Positions 48,551-61,253 of a stretch of DNA of 64,000 nucleotides are shown here, piece by piece. Position numbers and translations under genes: made by a program. The notes under the pieces are model-generated. The model had not been told where the DNA came from. It did no database searches and saw only the letters and a program-made list of their open reading frames with translations. Where the stretch lies: the NCBI GenBank assembly GCA_034638255.1, contig JAWPGT010000017.1, positions 434,001-498,000 on the forward strand, given 5' to 3'. This DNA is from Coprinus comatus (Eukaryota; Basidiomycota; Agaricomycetes; Agaricales; Agaricaceae). Numbering within the stretch: the stretch's first letter is position 1; each line of letters begins with the position of its first letter.

Positions 48551-50404
48551 ATGCCAGACTCAACCAAACCGTACGCAGCAAACTATATCATATACAATAA
48601 ACACATACATAATTTATTTTCACAGATTTACCATCATGTTTAGTGGTTCTCCACTGAACCGACTAGCTTGGCTACGTCCATCACATTACTTCCTAAACGC
48701 AATCATCACAGTCCCAAGTACAAAATGGGTTCTCTTCAGTTCCGGTCAACCATTAGTCAAATCCAACAACCAATCCAAACCTCTACTCTCATTCGTATCT
48801 ACATCTCAAATCCAACATCTCTTAGGCCCCTTACCTTATTTCGGTCAAGGTCAACAATTGAATACAATCGTTCCAGATGATATCAACAATGTTCGAAATA
48901 GTGTAACTGAAGCTGCAAGACACTATAACAATAGTATTCCTATCGTATTTTTAGGTATACATGAACATGGTCAAGCTAATGTTGATGTTAATGCTGCTGT
49001 TCCTGCATCCGAATTTACTTCTACTGAATCCGCGCAAGAGGCTATCAAAAAGTTAGAAGATGGGACACCTTATTTTGCTTTGGATATTGGTGATTTAGTG
49101 ACAAGTGGCCAAGTTACTGAAAAAGAGTTGTTGGATAAATTTAATCAAGATGGAGGAGAAGGAGAAGGAGTTTATGAATGGTCGGAACCTAGGTCTTTGA
49201 TAACTACATTGGATGAATTTACAGGTGCTATATTTTCGATTGCTAGGAGTTTAACTGATTGGAACTATCGGAATAAGGTGCGTTTTGTTAATATAGATTG
49301 ATAGTGGCGCATCCAAACTAACTCTTGATGCATGATGGCGTTGATAGTATTGTCCAGGATGCGGATCAAAGAATTATTCAATGTGGGGTGGCTGGAAGAG
49401 TTCTTGTTCTTCGTTGTTGCCTTGGGTAGATAACACAGGTAAAAACCCTTGTCCTTCTGGGTAAGTGTTATACTGCATTTACAATTCAGTTGTTACACCC
49501 AACTAAAGGATGTGTTCGTTTTTACTTAATAGAAAGGGATTACACAATTATACACATCCACGAACGGACCCTGTTGTAATCATGATCGCAATAGACGAGA
49601 CTGGTAATAAAATTCTCTTAGGACGTGGTGTAAGCATTTCACGAGATTCCTCTCCCCCTCCCCCAATTTTAAAAATTCAACTAATCTAAATAATATATAT
49701 ATATATATAATAGAAAAGATACCCAGGAAAATTCTATTCTGCTTTCGCAGGTTTTATAGAACCAGGAGAAACATTTGAAAATGCAGTTTCGAGAGAAATG
49801 TGGGAAGAGGCTGGTATTCGTGTATGGGATATCAGATATCATTCTGGTCAACCTTGGGTACGTTTTAGTTTTTTTTTTTTCCTTCCCAAAAAAAGGTTAA
49901 CGAACTTTTTATTTATTTTAATTATGAAGCCATATCCTGCAAACTTGATGGTAGGTTTCTACACTCGAGCGGATTCGACTCAACCTATTAGGACAGATCT
50001 AGATAACGAACTTGAAGGTAGCGCGCTATTCCTATTTTTACTCTTGTATATCAACTCAAATGATTCATTTCTATCGATCAATCCTCACAGACGCTAGATG
50101 GTTCACAAGAGAAGAAGTTATAGCAGCATTAAATCCTTCTTCCGGTGCAATTCTAACTCGAGCCGATTTCAAAAAAATTGGTGACAAAATCGATGGGAAT
50201 AACAGTAATAGTACTGAAGACAGTGATTGGCATAAAGGAATGGAATTGGTTGATGAAGCTCCTTTCAAGTTACCACCTATTACAGCTATTGCTGGCGTTT
50301 TAATTAGGAATTGGGCAGCTGGGAAAATTGGTTTTGGTAGTCAAGGGAATGATGGTGTTGATGTGGAGGTTGTACAACAGTCGACGATGGTTCCTAATTT
50401 ATAA
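48551..50404 (+). CDS. NADH pyrophosphatase, NPY1/NUDT12-like Nudix hydrolase
   Basis: Hydrolyses NAD(H) and related dinucleotides to mononucleotides. Seven exons give 475 aa: join(48551..48570, 48626..49277, 49348..49460, 49533..49629, 49714..49857, 49930..50017, 50091..50404). An N-terminal NUDIX-like domain (MFSGSPLNRLAWLR ...) is followed by a zinc ribbon, YCPGCGSKNYSMWGGW with a second Cys group, and the Nudix box GFIEPGETFENAVSREMWEEAG, whose Glu residues bind metal. PYPANLMVGF matches the NADH-pyrophosphatase signature. The C-terminus ends PNL, not a clear peroxisomal targeting signal. Confidence 0.92.
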
Positions 50405-50648
50405 GATGAAATGTGTCCGTGAATATGCATGGTGTGCTTGTAGTTTGACATTTGTCTTCTTTTCTTGGATAATCCCGAATGAATAATTGATGAATTGCAA
50501 GGTATCATTGGTGGCATCGTCAAGATATACATTAGTATCGTCAAACAGATAAACAAAAAGCCACAAGGCCCGCCTAGTTTCAAGATAGAGATTCAAGAAA
50601 TCATAAATCAAGCGCTCGCATTCATTCCTCGACGTTCAACGTGTTCGT

Positions 50649-51488
50649 TCATGCTTTAACGTCCTTCCCTTGTCTCCTATAATGGCACCCATCAAATTTA
50701 CGCGACAAAAAAGAAAGAGAGAGAGAATCACTTACCTAACACCACAACAATAACACGCTCTAGCAGACAAAAGTACCAATGAAACCCAAATCAAAACTAC
50801 AGCACTCAAAACCAACCAAACACCATTCCCAAAATCAACATCAAATCTCAACCCTAAACTTTCTTCCAACCTCCTAACTTGAATCCTAGCAACAATAACC
50901 AAAGCAAGATCCACTCCTAAAACAATACTACTAACCAAAGCAGTTACAATGGTTAATATTAATGTGAATATTGAAAATGCATGAGATGATAGGAAAAGTG
51001 ATGAAAGGAATGTTATGAATGTTAATCCTGCGGAAATAGGGTGTAGGATGAGTATGACGAGAAGAGTTTTTTGGATTGTGGTTATTATGATTGGTGGAAG
51101 GGTGGTTAAGGATATTATGTCTTGTGGGATTTCGTAACCTAGTTGAGGTCCGAAACAAGTTCCTCGATTTTCGAATGGTGTTGGTGGGTTAAAGGCCCTA
51201 CATATTATGTAGATATTTAGAATTAAAATGAATTTTTTTTGGAAGATATAAGATGTTTTTGAGGTAAACTTACCCTGTAGCACAAACACCCCAAACGCCA
51301 AAACGGAGTTCAGTTGCGATACTAGTTTGAGGTACTCCCTCAGGTAATATTGAACGAAAGTCCAAGAGGAATATTGGTTTGATGATTGTCAATGAGATTC
51401 CAACTAGGAGAAAGAATAAGAAGGCAATGAAGAGAAGAATACAAGCTGCTAAAGATATTTTCCGATACGTTTGGAGAGGTTTTAACAT
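50649..51488 (-). CDS. PalI/Rim9 (SUR7 family) pH-response membrane protein
   Basis: Four-helix plasma-membrane protein. PalI/Rim9 assists the ambient-pH sensor PalH/Rim21, while SUR7 relatives mark eisosomes. Three exons on the minus strand (51488-51274, 51197-50736, 50676-50649) give 234 aa. The first helix is AACILLFIAFLFFLLVGISL. The extracellular loop has FGVWGVCATG, with the W-x-x-C pattern of the family, and GTCFGPQLGYEIP. Three further hydrophobic segments follow in order. The cytosolic tail is very short (about 15 aa), unlike ascomycete PalI, which has a long tail. Without a tail the exact subfamily is uncertain. Confidence 0.75.
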
Positions 51489-51940
51489 GGTTTATCTATA
51501 ACTCTCAGGGGATGGGGAGAAGGAAACGTTGGGGGTATTGGATTAAGACTAAAATGAGAAAGTGTCTCCCAGGGTTGCTTTTATGTATGTGACTTGTGAG
51601 TTGAAGACGTATTTAGTTCGCTTGCCTAGCCCAGTATTGACAATCACAATCTTTAGATCGAAGTTTCCTCGCTGTCACGTCCAATAAACTTCTTCTTCTC
51701 GGTTGCCCATGCCATCATTGGGTCACCGAGCTGCCCATCAAATCAGGGTTGTACAGTGTGTGCGGCCAGAGGATATAGAGTCGCTATTGCTCAGTGTTGT
51801 TGTTGGAAGTATCTTGCCAACAAGAATAAGCTGAAACTATTGAATGTCTTAGGGATAATAGTGCTAGCAACAGACATTTATTCTTGCTCCACTGCAAACT
51901 AGATACTTGGGCTCCTGGGCACTTTCATGATCCATTTCAT

Positions 51941-52895
51941 TTACTTTGAAAACATCATCTGGGAGATCTGTTACCACATGCGCTTAGTTTATATTCCGAT
52001 TCAAACTCACCTTGACGAACTCTAAAGAAATTATGATTTTATTTCAGTAGTTTAGTTCCTCGATATGTAGTAGTAAGAGTCAAGGTGAAACTTACCATCA
52101 TAGTTTACACGGTGGTCACCATCATTATCCGCAGCCCTAATCATTTCATTAACCTCATCCTCTGTCAACTTTTCACCTACAACGTGCAGATAAATCAAAA
52201 GCAATCGTTAGAGAAATAAGAAAAACGTTTGAAAAGAAAAAAAAAAACACTCACCCAATCCATTCATAACACTCTTCAACTCTCCAACAGTAATATACCC
52301 ATCCCCATTTTTATCAAACACTTTAAATGTATTCCTCATTTCTTTCTCCGGATCCACATACTTTTCCAACTTCCAACCCACCATTAAACTTACAAATTCT
52401 GAAAATTCAATGGTACCAGAACGATCTGTATCAACCTCTTCAATCATTCGTTTTAATTGACTATCGGAAGGTGATTGTCCTAATGCACGCATTGCTGTTC
52501 CAAGTTCACTAGTTGTAATCGTTCCATCGTTGTCTATTCGTTTATGAGAGAGATATATATAGAGAGGCTCATGGGGAGGTCAATGAACTGTGGGTAAACA
52601 TACCTATGTCGAATGATGAGAATACATCTTTGAGTTCTAATAAAGTTGATGAGTAGCAAGAAACGATGTCGATGTTAAGATCTCAATTCCAAAATGAGTT
52701 GTTATCAACCACAACTTACCCTCAGTTTCCTCTAGAAAAAAAAAATCACAGAAAACCAATCACAATCACAATTATGATCTACCACTTTCAAGAATATCTA
52801 TCACCTTGTGTCTAGGGAAAACCAAATGAAAACCCAATAGTGCATCAGTCACATTCATTTCTATGGTTTAAATTACTTACCAATTTTCGGCTCAT
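51941..52895 (-). CDS. Calmodulin or calmodulin-like protein with micro-exons
   Basis: Calcium sensor with four EF-hands. Eight exons on the minus strand give 151 aa: 52895-52881 (15 nt), 52811-52805 (7 nt), 52731-52720 (12 nt), 52636-52604 (33 nt), 52533-52255, 52176-52096, 52021-52011 (11 nt), 51958-51941 (18 nt). The loops are [36 protein letters not shown] and [12 protein letters not shown], each with Asp at 1 and Glu at 12. The C-terminus EFVKMMFSK and [11 protein letters not shown] are canonical. It is more diverged than usual: the central linker reads [14 protein letters not shown], and the N-terminus is MSRKLTQEETEELK. It may be the only calmodulin or a second, specialised one. Confidence 0.88.
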
Positions 52896-53747
52896 AATCA
52901 CTGTGGGATAAGTAGTAGGATATGTCCGATTGATGTGGTAGTGATTGCTGTATAAGATAAAGACACTAAGATGGCGCTCATCTCAATAACAGCCTTTAAA
53001 TAGCTATCGACACCTGTCAACATAGGGCGCTAAACGCATTCGGAAATGATGAAGGAAAGATAAAAATAACATTTAACGCACCGAATGTAGGCACCACTTT
53101 ATGATTATTTTTGTTCTTGGAACCTATTAGTATCAACCTAGAATGGTTGGCTTTTCCATCTTAGCCATTAAAGTATCTCCAATCCAAGAAGTAGTCAACA
53201 TGAACATAGACTCGGAGTAAATCTTGGTTTTTTTCCGAATACCGAATGCGATGTTGACCTTCCCTGGACACAGATGACTTAGTCATGTTGGACATTACAT
53301 CACATGACGTAGTTGTAGATATATAATGTCTTCACCAACGTCAATATAACTTAACCTCGTATCATCATCATCTCCAGAATCTTATAGACTACAGATCGAT
53401 CTCCTTGACATTAGTTTCCTTTATATCTCCAAAGGCAAGCTTTAGCCTTCCGCTGGGAGAGAAGGGTATATTTGTAAAATTGTTTAATATAGTTGTAAGC
53501 AAATCTTCGTTGCCCTAACCATGGTAGAACTAATACGCTTATTTGCATAAACTACTCCTTTTTGGCGAATTCGGGAGAACAATAGGTAAATGCATGTTAT
53601 TTAACATCCTTGTTACCCTGTAAATCTTTGATACGATTACCACAAGCATCCGGAAAAAAGTAAAGTTCATATATATCTCTAATAATTATGTGTGTCTATA
53701 AGTACAAATACAAAACACATCTAAGGGGTACATAATGGTGTATGATT
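52896..53747. other. Intergenic
   Basis: Contains the calmodulin promoter (minus strand) at the left and the 3' region of the first ICL/PEPM copy at the right. Nothing else is recognised. Confidence 0.4.
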
Positions 53748-55013
53748 TTAAACCTCATTGAAAGCAGTACCGCCAGCAGCTGCATCGAAATCCATAGCAT
53801 CCTGTAATCCCATAACACCAAAGAATGTCTTCGGGTCCATACCCTGAGCGGAAATGAAATCCGTGCCTGTCTTCTTGAGTGAGTGCATAGCCGCCCGCAC
53901 AGCATGTACCATAGCGACACAAGAAACTAGTGAGAAGACTGAAGAAGATATAATGAGTTCATTGACTTTAAGCGTAGGCCAGAGTGAAACACTTACTAAT
54001 CATCTTGGCTCCTAGTTGTTCAGCCTCCCTGTATGTGAAAGGTGGTGTCAGTCCTCCAGAAATAACGTTGACGAGGACGGGTGTAGGTGCCAATTCAGCA
54101 ACCGTTTTCTTCAACAATTCAGAATCTTTAACACCCTCAATAAAGCATACATCAGCTCCAGCATTCGCCGCTAATTTTAGGCGATAGAGTGCCTCATCCA
54201 TGCCAAGAACCTGAGCGGAATCGGTACGACCGATGATAACCTAAAAATAGATGAGCAAATCATATATCCGCTTGGAAAGACAAAATTATGACGTACGAAG
54301 TCTGAACCGCCTGGGATGGCATCTCGGGCAAGAACAGCGGCACGAACGCGAGTAATGAATTCTTCGCGGGACACCACTTGCTTTCCCATTAAATGACCGC
54401 AACGCTTTGTCTGGACCTGATCTTCAATGTGAAGAGCAGCAACACCAGAGCGGGCGTATTCAGTAACAGTGCGTCGGACGTTCAATGGTCCACCGAATCC
54501 GGTATCAGCGTCGGCAATGACGGGGAGGGTGGGGTCGATGGCGCAGACCATTTGGGCCGCCTTTAGTGAATAATCAGTTTGGGTTTCAGGTTGTTGAACC
54601 AAGAGTAACCTACTCCGACGAAATCATTCAATGTGGCAATGGCGAGATCTGGCATACCCAACCGGGAAGCGGTTGTGGCAGCTCCACTCTGGTAGACACA
54701 GTCGAATCCGGCCTCGATGGCACAGCGAGTGCTGATACCGTCGCAGATACCGGGGGCAACCTGATAGAAAGTTAACAAGAGTATCAATGTATATATATGT
54801 TATAGCACATACAACGATGCCAGGTCTAGCAAGCATTTGTCTGAGACGGGTGGCAGGGTTGGTAGAGAAGGGTCCCTCGAGGTAATTCTTGGGATTGAGA
54901 CGAGGGTTGGTGTAAATACCATTGACCATGTAGTCGCTGGCATTTGAAATGGAAGTGGAGGCTTGAGAGACAAAAGAGGGAGCGGAAACGGGAGTAGAAA
55001 GAAGTCCAGGCAT
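53748..55013 (-). CDS. Isocitrate lyase/PEP mutase-family lyase, copy 1
   Basis: Mg-dependent C-C bond lyase or hydrolase of the ICL/PEPM superfamily; related fungal enzymes include oxaloacetate acetylhydrolase and methylisocitrate or dimethylmalate lyases. Five exons on the minus strand (55013-54813, 54760-54614, 54560-54297, 54240-53997, 53926-53748) give 344 aa. Motifs: PGICDGISTRCAIEAGFDCVY, VIADADTGFGGPLNVRRTV with metal-binding Asp, HIEDQVQTKRCGH around the catalytic Cys, IIGRTDS, and NVISGGLTPPFT. No SKL-type signal is visible. A second Met 20 codons upstream (55073) is possible. It is nearly identical to copy 2 at 59225-60490. Oxalate production by an OAH-like activity is an attractive guess but cannot be decided. 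Confidence 0.88.
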
Positions 55014-55375
55014 GTTGATAGTTGAGGTTGAAGAGATGAAAGATGTAAAAAGCACTGGAGGAGGAGAATTCAACTAATGTGTTGATGATTATTTCCTTCA
55101 GAGTATCTTTCCTTTTTATACAGAGACGGAAGATAGATATCTATATCTCGTAGATGAAGCACAAGGACATGGAGACACGAAATTTATCCACGCCAAGAGA
55201 GAAGGAGCGGCATTGACAAAGAAGCTGAGTGATTTCTCTGGGTAGTTGAATTCCTACAGTGTATTTTGTCTTGAGGTCAATGTGAAGGCCGGACATGAAC
55301 CACTATGAGCATTCTGCCGGTGTGATGGTACATCATTTCACGGAAGATAACAGTGCGGCGCTAGAGTGGCAACCT
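53749..55375. repeat. Direct repeat, copy 1 (ICL/PEPM gene plus promoter)
   Basis: Sequence from the stop codon to about 300 bp upstream of the start is nearly identical to 59226-60852 at a constant offset of 5,477 bp, including all four introns. Identity falls abruptly just after the stop codon on one side and at GATAATTGC (about 55375) on the other. Confidence 0.85.
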
Positions 55376-57112
55376 TGATAATTGCTTTCTCCTTCATAGG
55401 TCTGTTTTCGATGGTGATCACACGAGTCGTATCGCGATTGCATAGCGACCATAATTGTATCAAGGTGATTTTCGAAGGTGTCGCATCGGAAATAGGTGGT
55501 ATCGAACCGAAGCACATTTGTTAATTCAGTTTTTATTATGGTGTTAGTCTTGGCATTCGGATACTGGTCTTTGAAAACATGGTTTCTACTTGAACGCTAA
55601 TATGAACACTTAGCCGCCATCTAGTATAGAAAAGTTCCGCACCTACGGGAGAGGGACTTACGTGGTAAATTAGATTTAGCGATTCGTGTGGCAATGAAAA
55701 GTTTTCCCGTTTGCTAAGACAATGACTTCAGCCAGCTGCGGTTATATGAGGTTATACGACCCTAGGACCAAAAGATCCTAAAAGTAGAGAATAGGGAACA
55801 ACTCTAGCCAGAAGCACAGTAGAAGTCAATTATATTACCAGTAGATTCGACGGGGAACAAACCCTTATACCACCAATGCTAGCTTTCTTCAACAGGTTGG
55901 AAATAAATTCAACCGTCATAACCGTCCCGGTCAAGTCTCGATACACGAACAGACAAGCATATTTTTTCTTGGGAGAAATGTAGTATATAGTGGATTAGAA
56001 AACAAAAGTTTCTTTCATTTCCAGTTGGCTTCCTTCACGGCGAGCGCGTATCGGCACAGGGCGGCCACGGACCTCCAAGAGTACTTTTTGTACATCCTAA
56101 GGCACAAGGAGTAGATAGCAGTACCGTGATTGTCCAAGATTCTCGTATATGAGCACCTGTTGGAGTTGTAACGGTTGTGTCGTTGGCATCAATATACCAT
56201 GGCGTGAGCGAGCCTAACGATTTACAGAAGGTAGAAGGAAGGCTTTCGCCGAAGTAGTTTTGAAAGCGGAGCTCCTTCTTTCGAGCACACATCGAACGAT
56301 TTGATGTGAATTTCTCGACAAATAAGTGCGGGTAGCGGGTAGGCCTGGTTTGTATGCGGCTTTAAGAAGTAGCGCCGCTAGAAGTGGGAAACAAATTTCG
56401 GAGTGGTTGTGGATAAACCGAGAGTAATATTCCTTACACGTGTATCTCGTCTTTGATGCATCTTATCTTCTGTCTAAACGGATTAGTAGTGAGACACATT
56501 TCATAGGTAACTGAATTCTACCTACAAGCTCACATGAGAAACCGAACCCGTTCGGGGATACGATCTCAATTTTGAGGAAATGAGAAACTCTGATCATACT
56601 ATGATAGTATATCTCCCATGAAAGGCACGTATATACATAGATATCCTAGAACTTAGTAGAAGTAAGTTACAGAGAATTGGTCCGTGCCTCACCTTAGCCC
56701 TCAAGCTCAAGCTTGTGGAATCTAGGACTTGTAGTGGATTATATTTTATTAATATATCCGAGTATATGCACGTTTCTGAAATCTCGCTAAGAAGTATAGT
56801 TCAGGACCACTTTATGTTGCAAAAGATCAGTGTGCTGGCAAAGAAAGAATACGGAAAGCACCAACAAAACATTAGGTAACGTGAGCATCTAAGCGCTCTG
56901 AGATCTGAGATCCAATTCTAACCACCATTGACTTGAAACTTTGAGGGGGAGTGATCACAGTTTCAATATTTCTCTCATATCTGGAGTTAGGCTTAACGTG
57001 CGTTATAATCAATCTGTGGAAAAGTGACACAAGAATTTCAAAAACTGAGTCATATGCATCATCCCCGAGATCGATCAAAACCTACTGTTTACCAAGCACC
57101 ACAACACCTACA
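55376..57112 (-). other. Intergenic with degenerate gene related to 61254-61750
   Basis: About 1.7 kb without an intact gene. On the minus strand between about 56292 and 55850 are pieces such as WYIDANDTTVTTPTG and KKYACLFVYRD, which parallel DAQEAVLC and KYACLFKHRD in the region upstream of copy 2. Stops interrupt them (for example after SIGGIRVC). This is the remnant of a second gene within the older, larger duplication. The right end holds the PhzF promoter. Confidence 0.45.
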
Positions 57113-58063
57113 ATGACTTCACCCAATGGCCAAGTATCACTAAAGTACGATATCATCGACGTCTTTACATCAACAAAATACCTTGGAAATCCTCTCGCAA
57201 TCGTTCATGTTCCAGCAGACTTCTCGAAATCCAACAAACTCACACAAAACCAAAAACAAATAATAGCTCGCGAATTCAATCTATCAGAAACTGTTTTCTT
57301 ACACGAACCACTTCCTTCAACCGACACTCCCGTAAAAATAGAGATATTTACAACAGATTCCGAATTACCATTCGCTGGGCATCCAACAGTTGGTTCGAGT
57401 TGGTATCTGTTATCTGGTCCAGGGTCAACCGCTAGTGCAGCTGGAAGTCGTCGAGACAATGTTACACTGAAGACTTTGTCTGGATTAATACCGGCCGTTC
57501 GTCAAGAAGGAACAAATAAAGTTCAATTGGAAGTTCCAACGGATTATAAAGAACATGCTCCTATCCAACTCGATTCTTTCAAATCAGCACAACATCAATT
57601 GGAGTCAAAGGATTATGTGAATGGGTTAGAAGGAATTGAAGCAGTGGTCTCAATTGTGAAAGGAATGACTTTTGTGTTACTTCAATTAAATTCGGAGGAT
57701 GCGTTGGCAAGATTAAAGATTGTCACTCAGGATATTGAAGTACCTTGGCTTGGAGAATGGCAGGGATTTGTAGGGTTATACGCATTTTATGAGAGAGAGG
57801 ATGGTGTGGTTAGGACTAGGATGCTGATGGGAGCTTTGGAGGATCCAGCTACCGGATCAGCCGCTTCGACTCTTGGTGGATACCTTGGTAGAAAGAAGGG
57901 ATGGGGGAAGTGGAAGTTTAACATTATTCAGGGTGTCGAGATGAATAGGAGGAGTGATATTGAGGTACAGGTTGAGATCGGTGAAGATGGCGAGATTAGG
58001 AAAATTGAGCTTGGAGGAGAGGCGGTTGGAGTGATGTCAGGCTCTTTAGTTGTACCGCCCTAG
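57113..58063 (+). CDS. PhzF-family isomerase/epimerase
   Basis: Single exon, 316 aa, starting at 57113 ([18 protein letters not shown]). Family marks: [16 protein letters not shown], the catalytic-Glu segment [28 protein letters not shown] and [16 protein letters not shown] near the C-terminus. Members adopt the diaminopimelate-epimerase fold; the bacterial PhzF acts in phenazine biosynthesis, but fungal members such as yeast YHI9 have no settled substrate. It lies alone between the two ICL/PEPM repeats. Confidence 0.92.
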   Translation: MTSPNGQVSLKYDIIDVFTSTKYLGNPLAIVHVPADFSKSNKLTQNQKQIIAREFNLSETVFLHEPLPSTDTPVKIEIFTTDSELPFAGHPTVGSSWYLLSGPGSTASAAGSRRDNVTLKTLSGLIPAVRQEGTNKVQLEVPTDYKEHAPIQLDSFKSAQHQLESKDYVNGLEGIEAVVSIVKGMTFVLLQLNSEDALARLKIVTQDIEVPWLGEWQGFVGLYAFYEREDGVVRTRMLMGALEDPATGSAASTLGGYLGRKKGWGKWKFNIIQGVEMNRRSDIEVQVEIGEDGEIRKIELGGEAVGVMSGSLVVPP

Positions 58064-59224
58064 GTAATAATTAGGAAAAGGGAAAGAGAAAAAGAAGAAC
58101 GCCAGCCATCCTGAGAGTGTTTATATATCATCCAACCTGTAGCCAATTCCCAGATTCCAGTCATATTCATAATGAAAAATATCATATGTTAACGACGTGC
58201 GTACTGGTGTACTGGCATTTGAAACGCAGATACTAGTCGATAGACCAACACAAATGCAAGTATCAGAATATGTCGTAGCAAAAGTAATTTTGGCTTGTAT
58301 CAGGGGGGAGTGAAAGTTAGCGCTTGCCACTTGTTACAGTGACGAGGCGACGCGTCTCAATTAAGAGCACGTGATCGGATTTTGTACGTGATCCGGCGTT
58401 GATCCGACGGCGCCTAGTAAGTAGTCGCAAAAGATCATTTCTACCAAATTACCGAACTCTTTATCTACCAACCAGGTATCAGTTATATCTCTTCAATTGT
58501 CAAGATAGTAGAGAAGTTGAATGTGATGATGTACCTTGGTTCTAGTGACTCTCACATTTCTTTCCTTTCACACGCCGGCTATTGTGGCTCCAAGGTACAG
58601 ATTGTGAAACTAGGAGTTACAAGAGAGAAGCACTTCGCTGCTCTAATTGAGAAAATGTACGATGTATTTTATATTTGCGTATACATAGAAGACCATATTC
58701 GCTTAAATGAACCTAAGAGCAGACTATAAATAGATTGAACACCAACAACTGTCATCAGAGTACTACTAAATATTTGGGCCTGACTCATTCAGTGTAAAGT
58801 TTAAAAAAATCTTGTTATCATTTATCGGTGTCGATTCACTTGAAAATTTCTTGTTCAACAACTTCCATCCTATCATATCCCAACCAACCAAAATTCTTGG
58901 GCAAGAAGTTTATCCAAGTCATTTTTAATTTGAGTTTAGGATGGAGAATATTGCATAAGGACGACCAAGTTCGACAAACTTTTTAGACGAACGATAAGGG
59001 ATGAAAATCACACTTCGCCTGCATAATTATCCGGGGTCCCTGTATTGTATATATTTATTACCCTGATCTCTTATTTGCTTAAAATCTAGATTCACAGGGT
59101 CATTGTTCTCAGATAAGTCACAAAGATATGAAATCAAAGATATCTCTAATAATTATGTTTGTGTATAAGTACAAATGCGAAGCATGTCTAAAGGTACAAG
59201 AGTATATCACGATGGTATGTAACT
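58064..59224. other. Intergenic
   Basis: No supported gene. A 70-codon frame at 58517-58729 has no recognisable feature. The right end is the diverged 3' flank of ICL/PEPM copy 2. Confidence 0.4.
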
Positions 59225-60490
59225 CTAAACCTCGTTGAAAGCAGTACCACCGGCAGCTGCATCGAAATCCATAGCATCCTGTAATCCCATAACACCAAAG
59301 AATGTCTTCGGGTCCATACCCTGAGCGGAAATGAAATCCGTGCCTGTCTTCTTGAGTGAATGCATAGCCGCCCGCACAGCATGTACCATAGCGACACAAG
59401 AAACTAGTGAGAAGACTGAAGAAGATATAATGAACTCATTGACTTTAAGCGTAGGCCAGGGTGAAACACTTACTAATCATCTTGGCTCCTAGTTGTTCAG
59501 CCTCTCTGTATGTGAAAGGTGGTGTTAGCCCTCCAGAAATAACGTTGACGAGGACGGGTGTAGGTGCCAATTCAGCAACAGTTTTCTTCAACAATTCAGA
59601 ATCTTTAACACCCTCAATAAAGCATACATCAGCTCCAGCATTCGCCGCTAATTTTAGGCGATAGAGTGCCTCATCCATGCCAAGAACCTGAGCGGAATCG
59701 GTACGACCGATGATAACCTAAAAATAGATGAGCAAATCATATATCCGCTTGGAAAGACAAAATTATGACGTACGAAGTCTGAACCGCCTGGGATGGCATC
59801 TCGGGCAAGAACAGCAGCGCGAACGCGAGTAATGAATTCTTCGCGGGACACCACTTGCTTTCCCATTAAATGACCGCAACGCTTTGTCTGTACTTGATCT
59901 TCAATGTGAAGAGCAGCAACACCAGAGCGGGCGTATTCAGTAACAGTGCGTCGGACGTTCAATGGTCCACCGAATCCGGTATCAGCATCGGCAATGACGG
60001 GGAGGGTGGGGTCGATGGCGCAGACCATTTGGGCAGCCTTTAGTGAATAATCAGTTTGGGTTTCAGGTTGTTGAACCAAGAGTAACCTACTCCAACGAAA
60101 TCATTCAATGTGGCAATGGCGAGATCTGGCATACCCAACCGGGAAGCGGTTGTGGCAGCTCCACTCTGGTAGACACAGTCGAATCCGGCCTCGATGGCAC
60201 AGCGAGTGCTGATACCGTCGCAGATACCGGGGGCAACCTGATAGAAAGTTAACAAGAGTATCAATGTATATATATGTTACAGTACATACAACGATGCCAG
60301 GTCTAGCGAGCATTTGTCTGAGGCGGGTGGCAGGGTTGGTAGAGAAGGGTCCCTCAAGGTAATTCTTGGGGTTGAGACGAGGGTTGGTGTAAACACCATC
60401 GACCATGTAGTCGCTGGCATTTGAAATGGAAGTGGAGGCTTGAGAGACGAAAGAGGGAGCGGAAACGGGAGTAGAAAGAAGTCCAGGCAT
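59225..60490 (-). CDS. Isocitrate lyase/PEP mutase-family lyase, copy 2
   Basis: Same five-exon structure and same 344-aa length as copy 1, shifted by 5,477 bp, with introns nearly unchanged. Only a handful of base changes are seen; within the protein, VNGIYTN against VDGVYTN near residue 30 is the clearest difference. All active-site motifs (DADTGFGG, EDQVQTKRCGH, GRTDS) are the same in both copies. Both copies appear functional, so gene dosage may be the benefit. Confidence 0.88.
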
Positions 60491-60852
60491 GTTGATAGTT
60501 GAGGTTGAAGAGATGAAAGATGTAAAAAGCACTGGAGGAGGAGTATTCAACTAATGTGTTGATGATTATTTCCTTCAGACTATCTTTCCTTTTTATACAG
60601 AGACGGAAGATAGATATCTATATCTCGTAGATGAAGCACAAGAACATGGAGACACGAAATTTATCCACGCCAAGAGAGAAGGAGCGGTATTGACAAAGAA
60701 GCTGAGTGATTTCTCTGGGTAGTTGAATTCCTACAGTGTGTTTTGTCTTGAGGTCAATGTGAAGACCAGACATGAACCACTATGAGCATTCTGCCGGTGT
60801 GATGGTACATCATTTCACGGAAGATAACAGTGCGGCGCTAGAGTGGCAACCT
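59226..60852. repeat. Direct repeat, copy 2 (ICL/PEPM gene plus promoter)
   Basis: Partner of 53749-55375. Beyond about 60852 the sequences still align in patches (for example ATCGCGATTGCATAGCGACC, GAACGCTAAT and AGAAAAGTTCCGC), but with strong divergence. Confidence 0.85.
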
Positions 60853-61253
60853 TGATAATTGCCTGGCGGTTCTCCTTCGTAAGTTTTTCTTTCTTTCCAT
60901 TGGAGATCTCACAAGGCATATCGCGATTGCATAGCGACCGTCAATGTGTGAGAGTAAGAGTAATAATTCGTCTGTCTGATTCGAAGGCGCCGCATCGGAA
61001 ATAGGAATATCGACCCCGGGCCGAAGCACATATGTGCTGTATAGCATATCACTGAGCACTAGCAAGTTGAATTCAATAGTCAGAATTTCGGAAGTGAGAC
61101 GAAGTCATGATTGTTACTTGAACGCTAATGAGAACGCTTAGTCCCATAGAAAAGTTCCGCGACCTGCAGGAACGGGACTTACGTTGGTGAATAGATCTAA
61201 CCGCCCAGGAAAATAAATTGAATTTATTTCCTTAAAGACTATGCCTACTACGG

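Noticed and set aside
50931..51158. Minus-strand His/Asn-rich frame
   Set aside because: Alternate frame of the hydrophobic PalI/Rim9 exon.
53749..60852. The two lyase copies as a simple assembly duplication
   Set aside because: They differ by scattered substitutions and have different flanks on both sides, so they are two real loci unless reads show otherwise.
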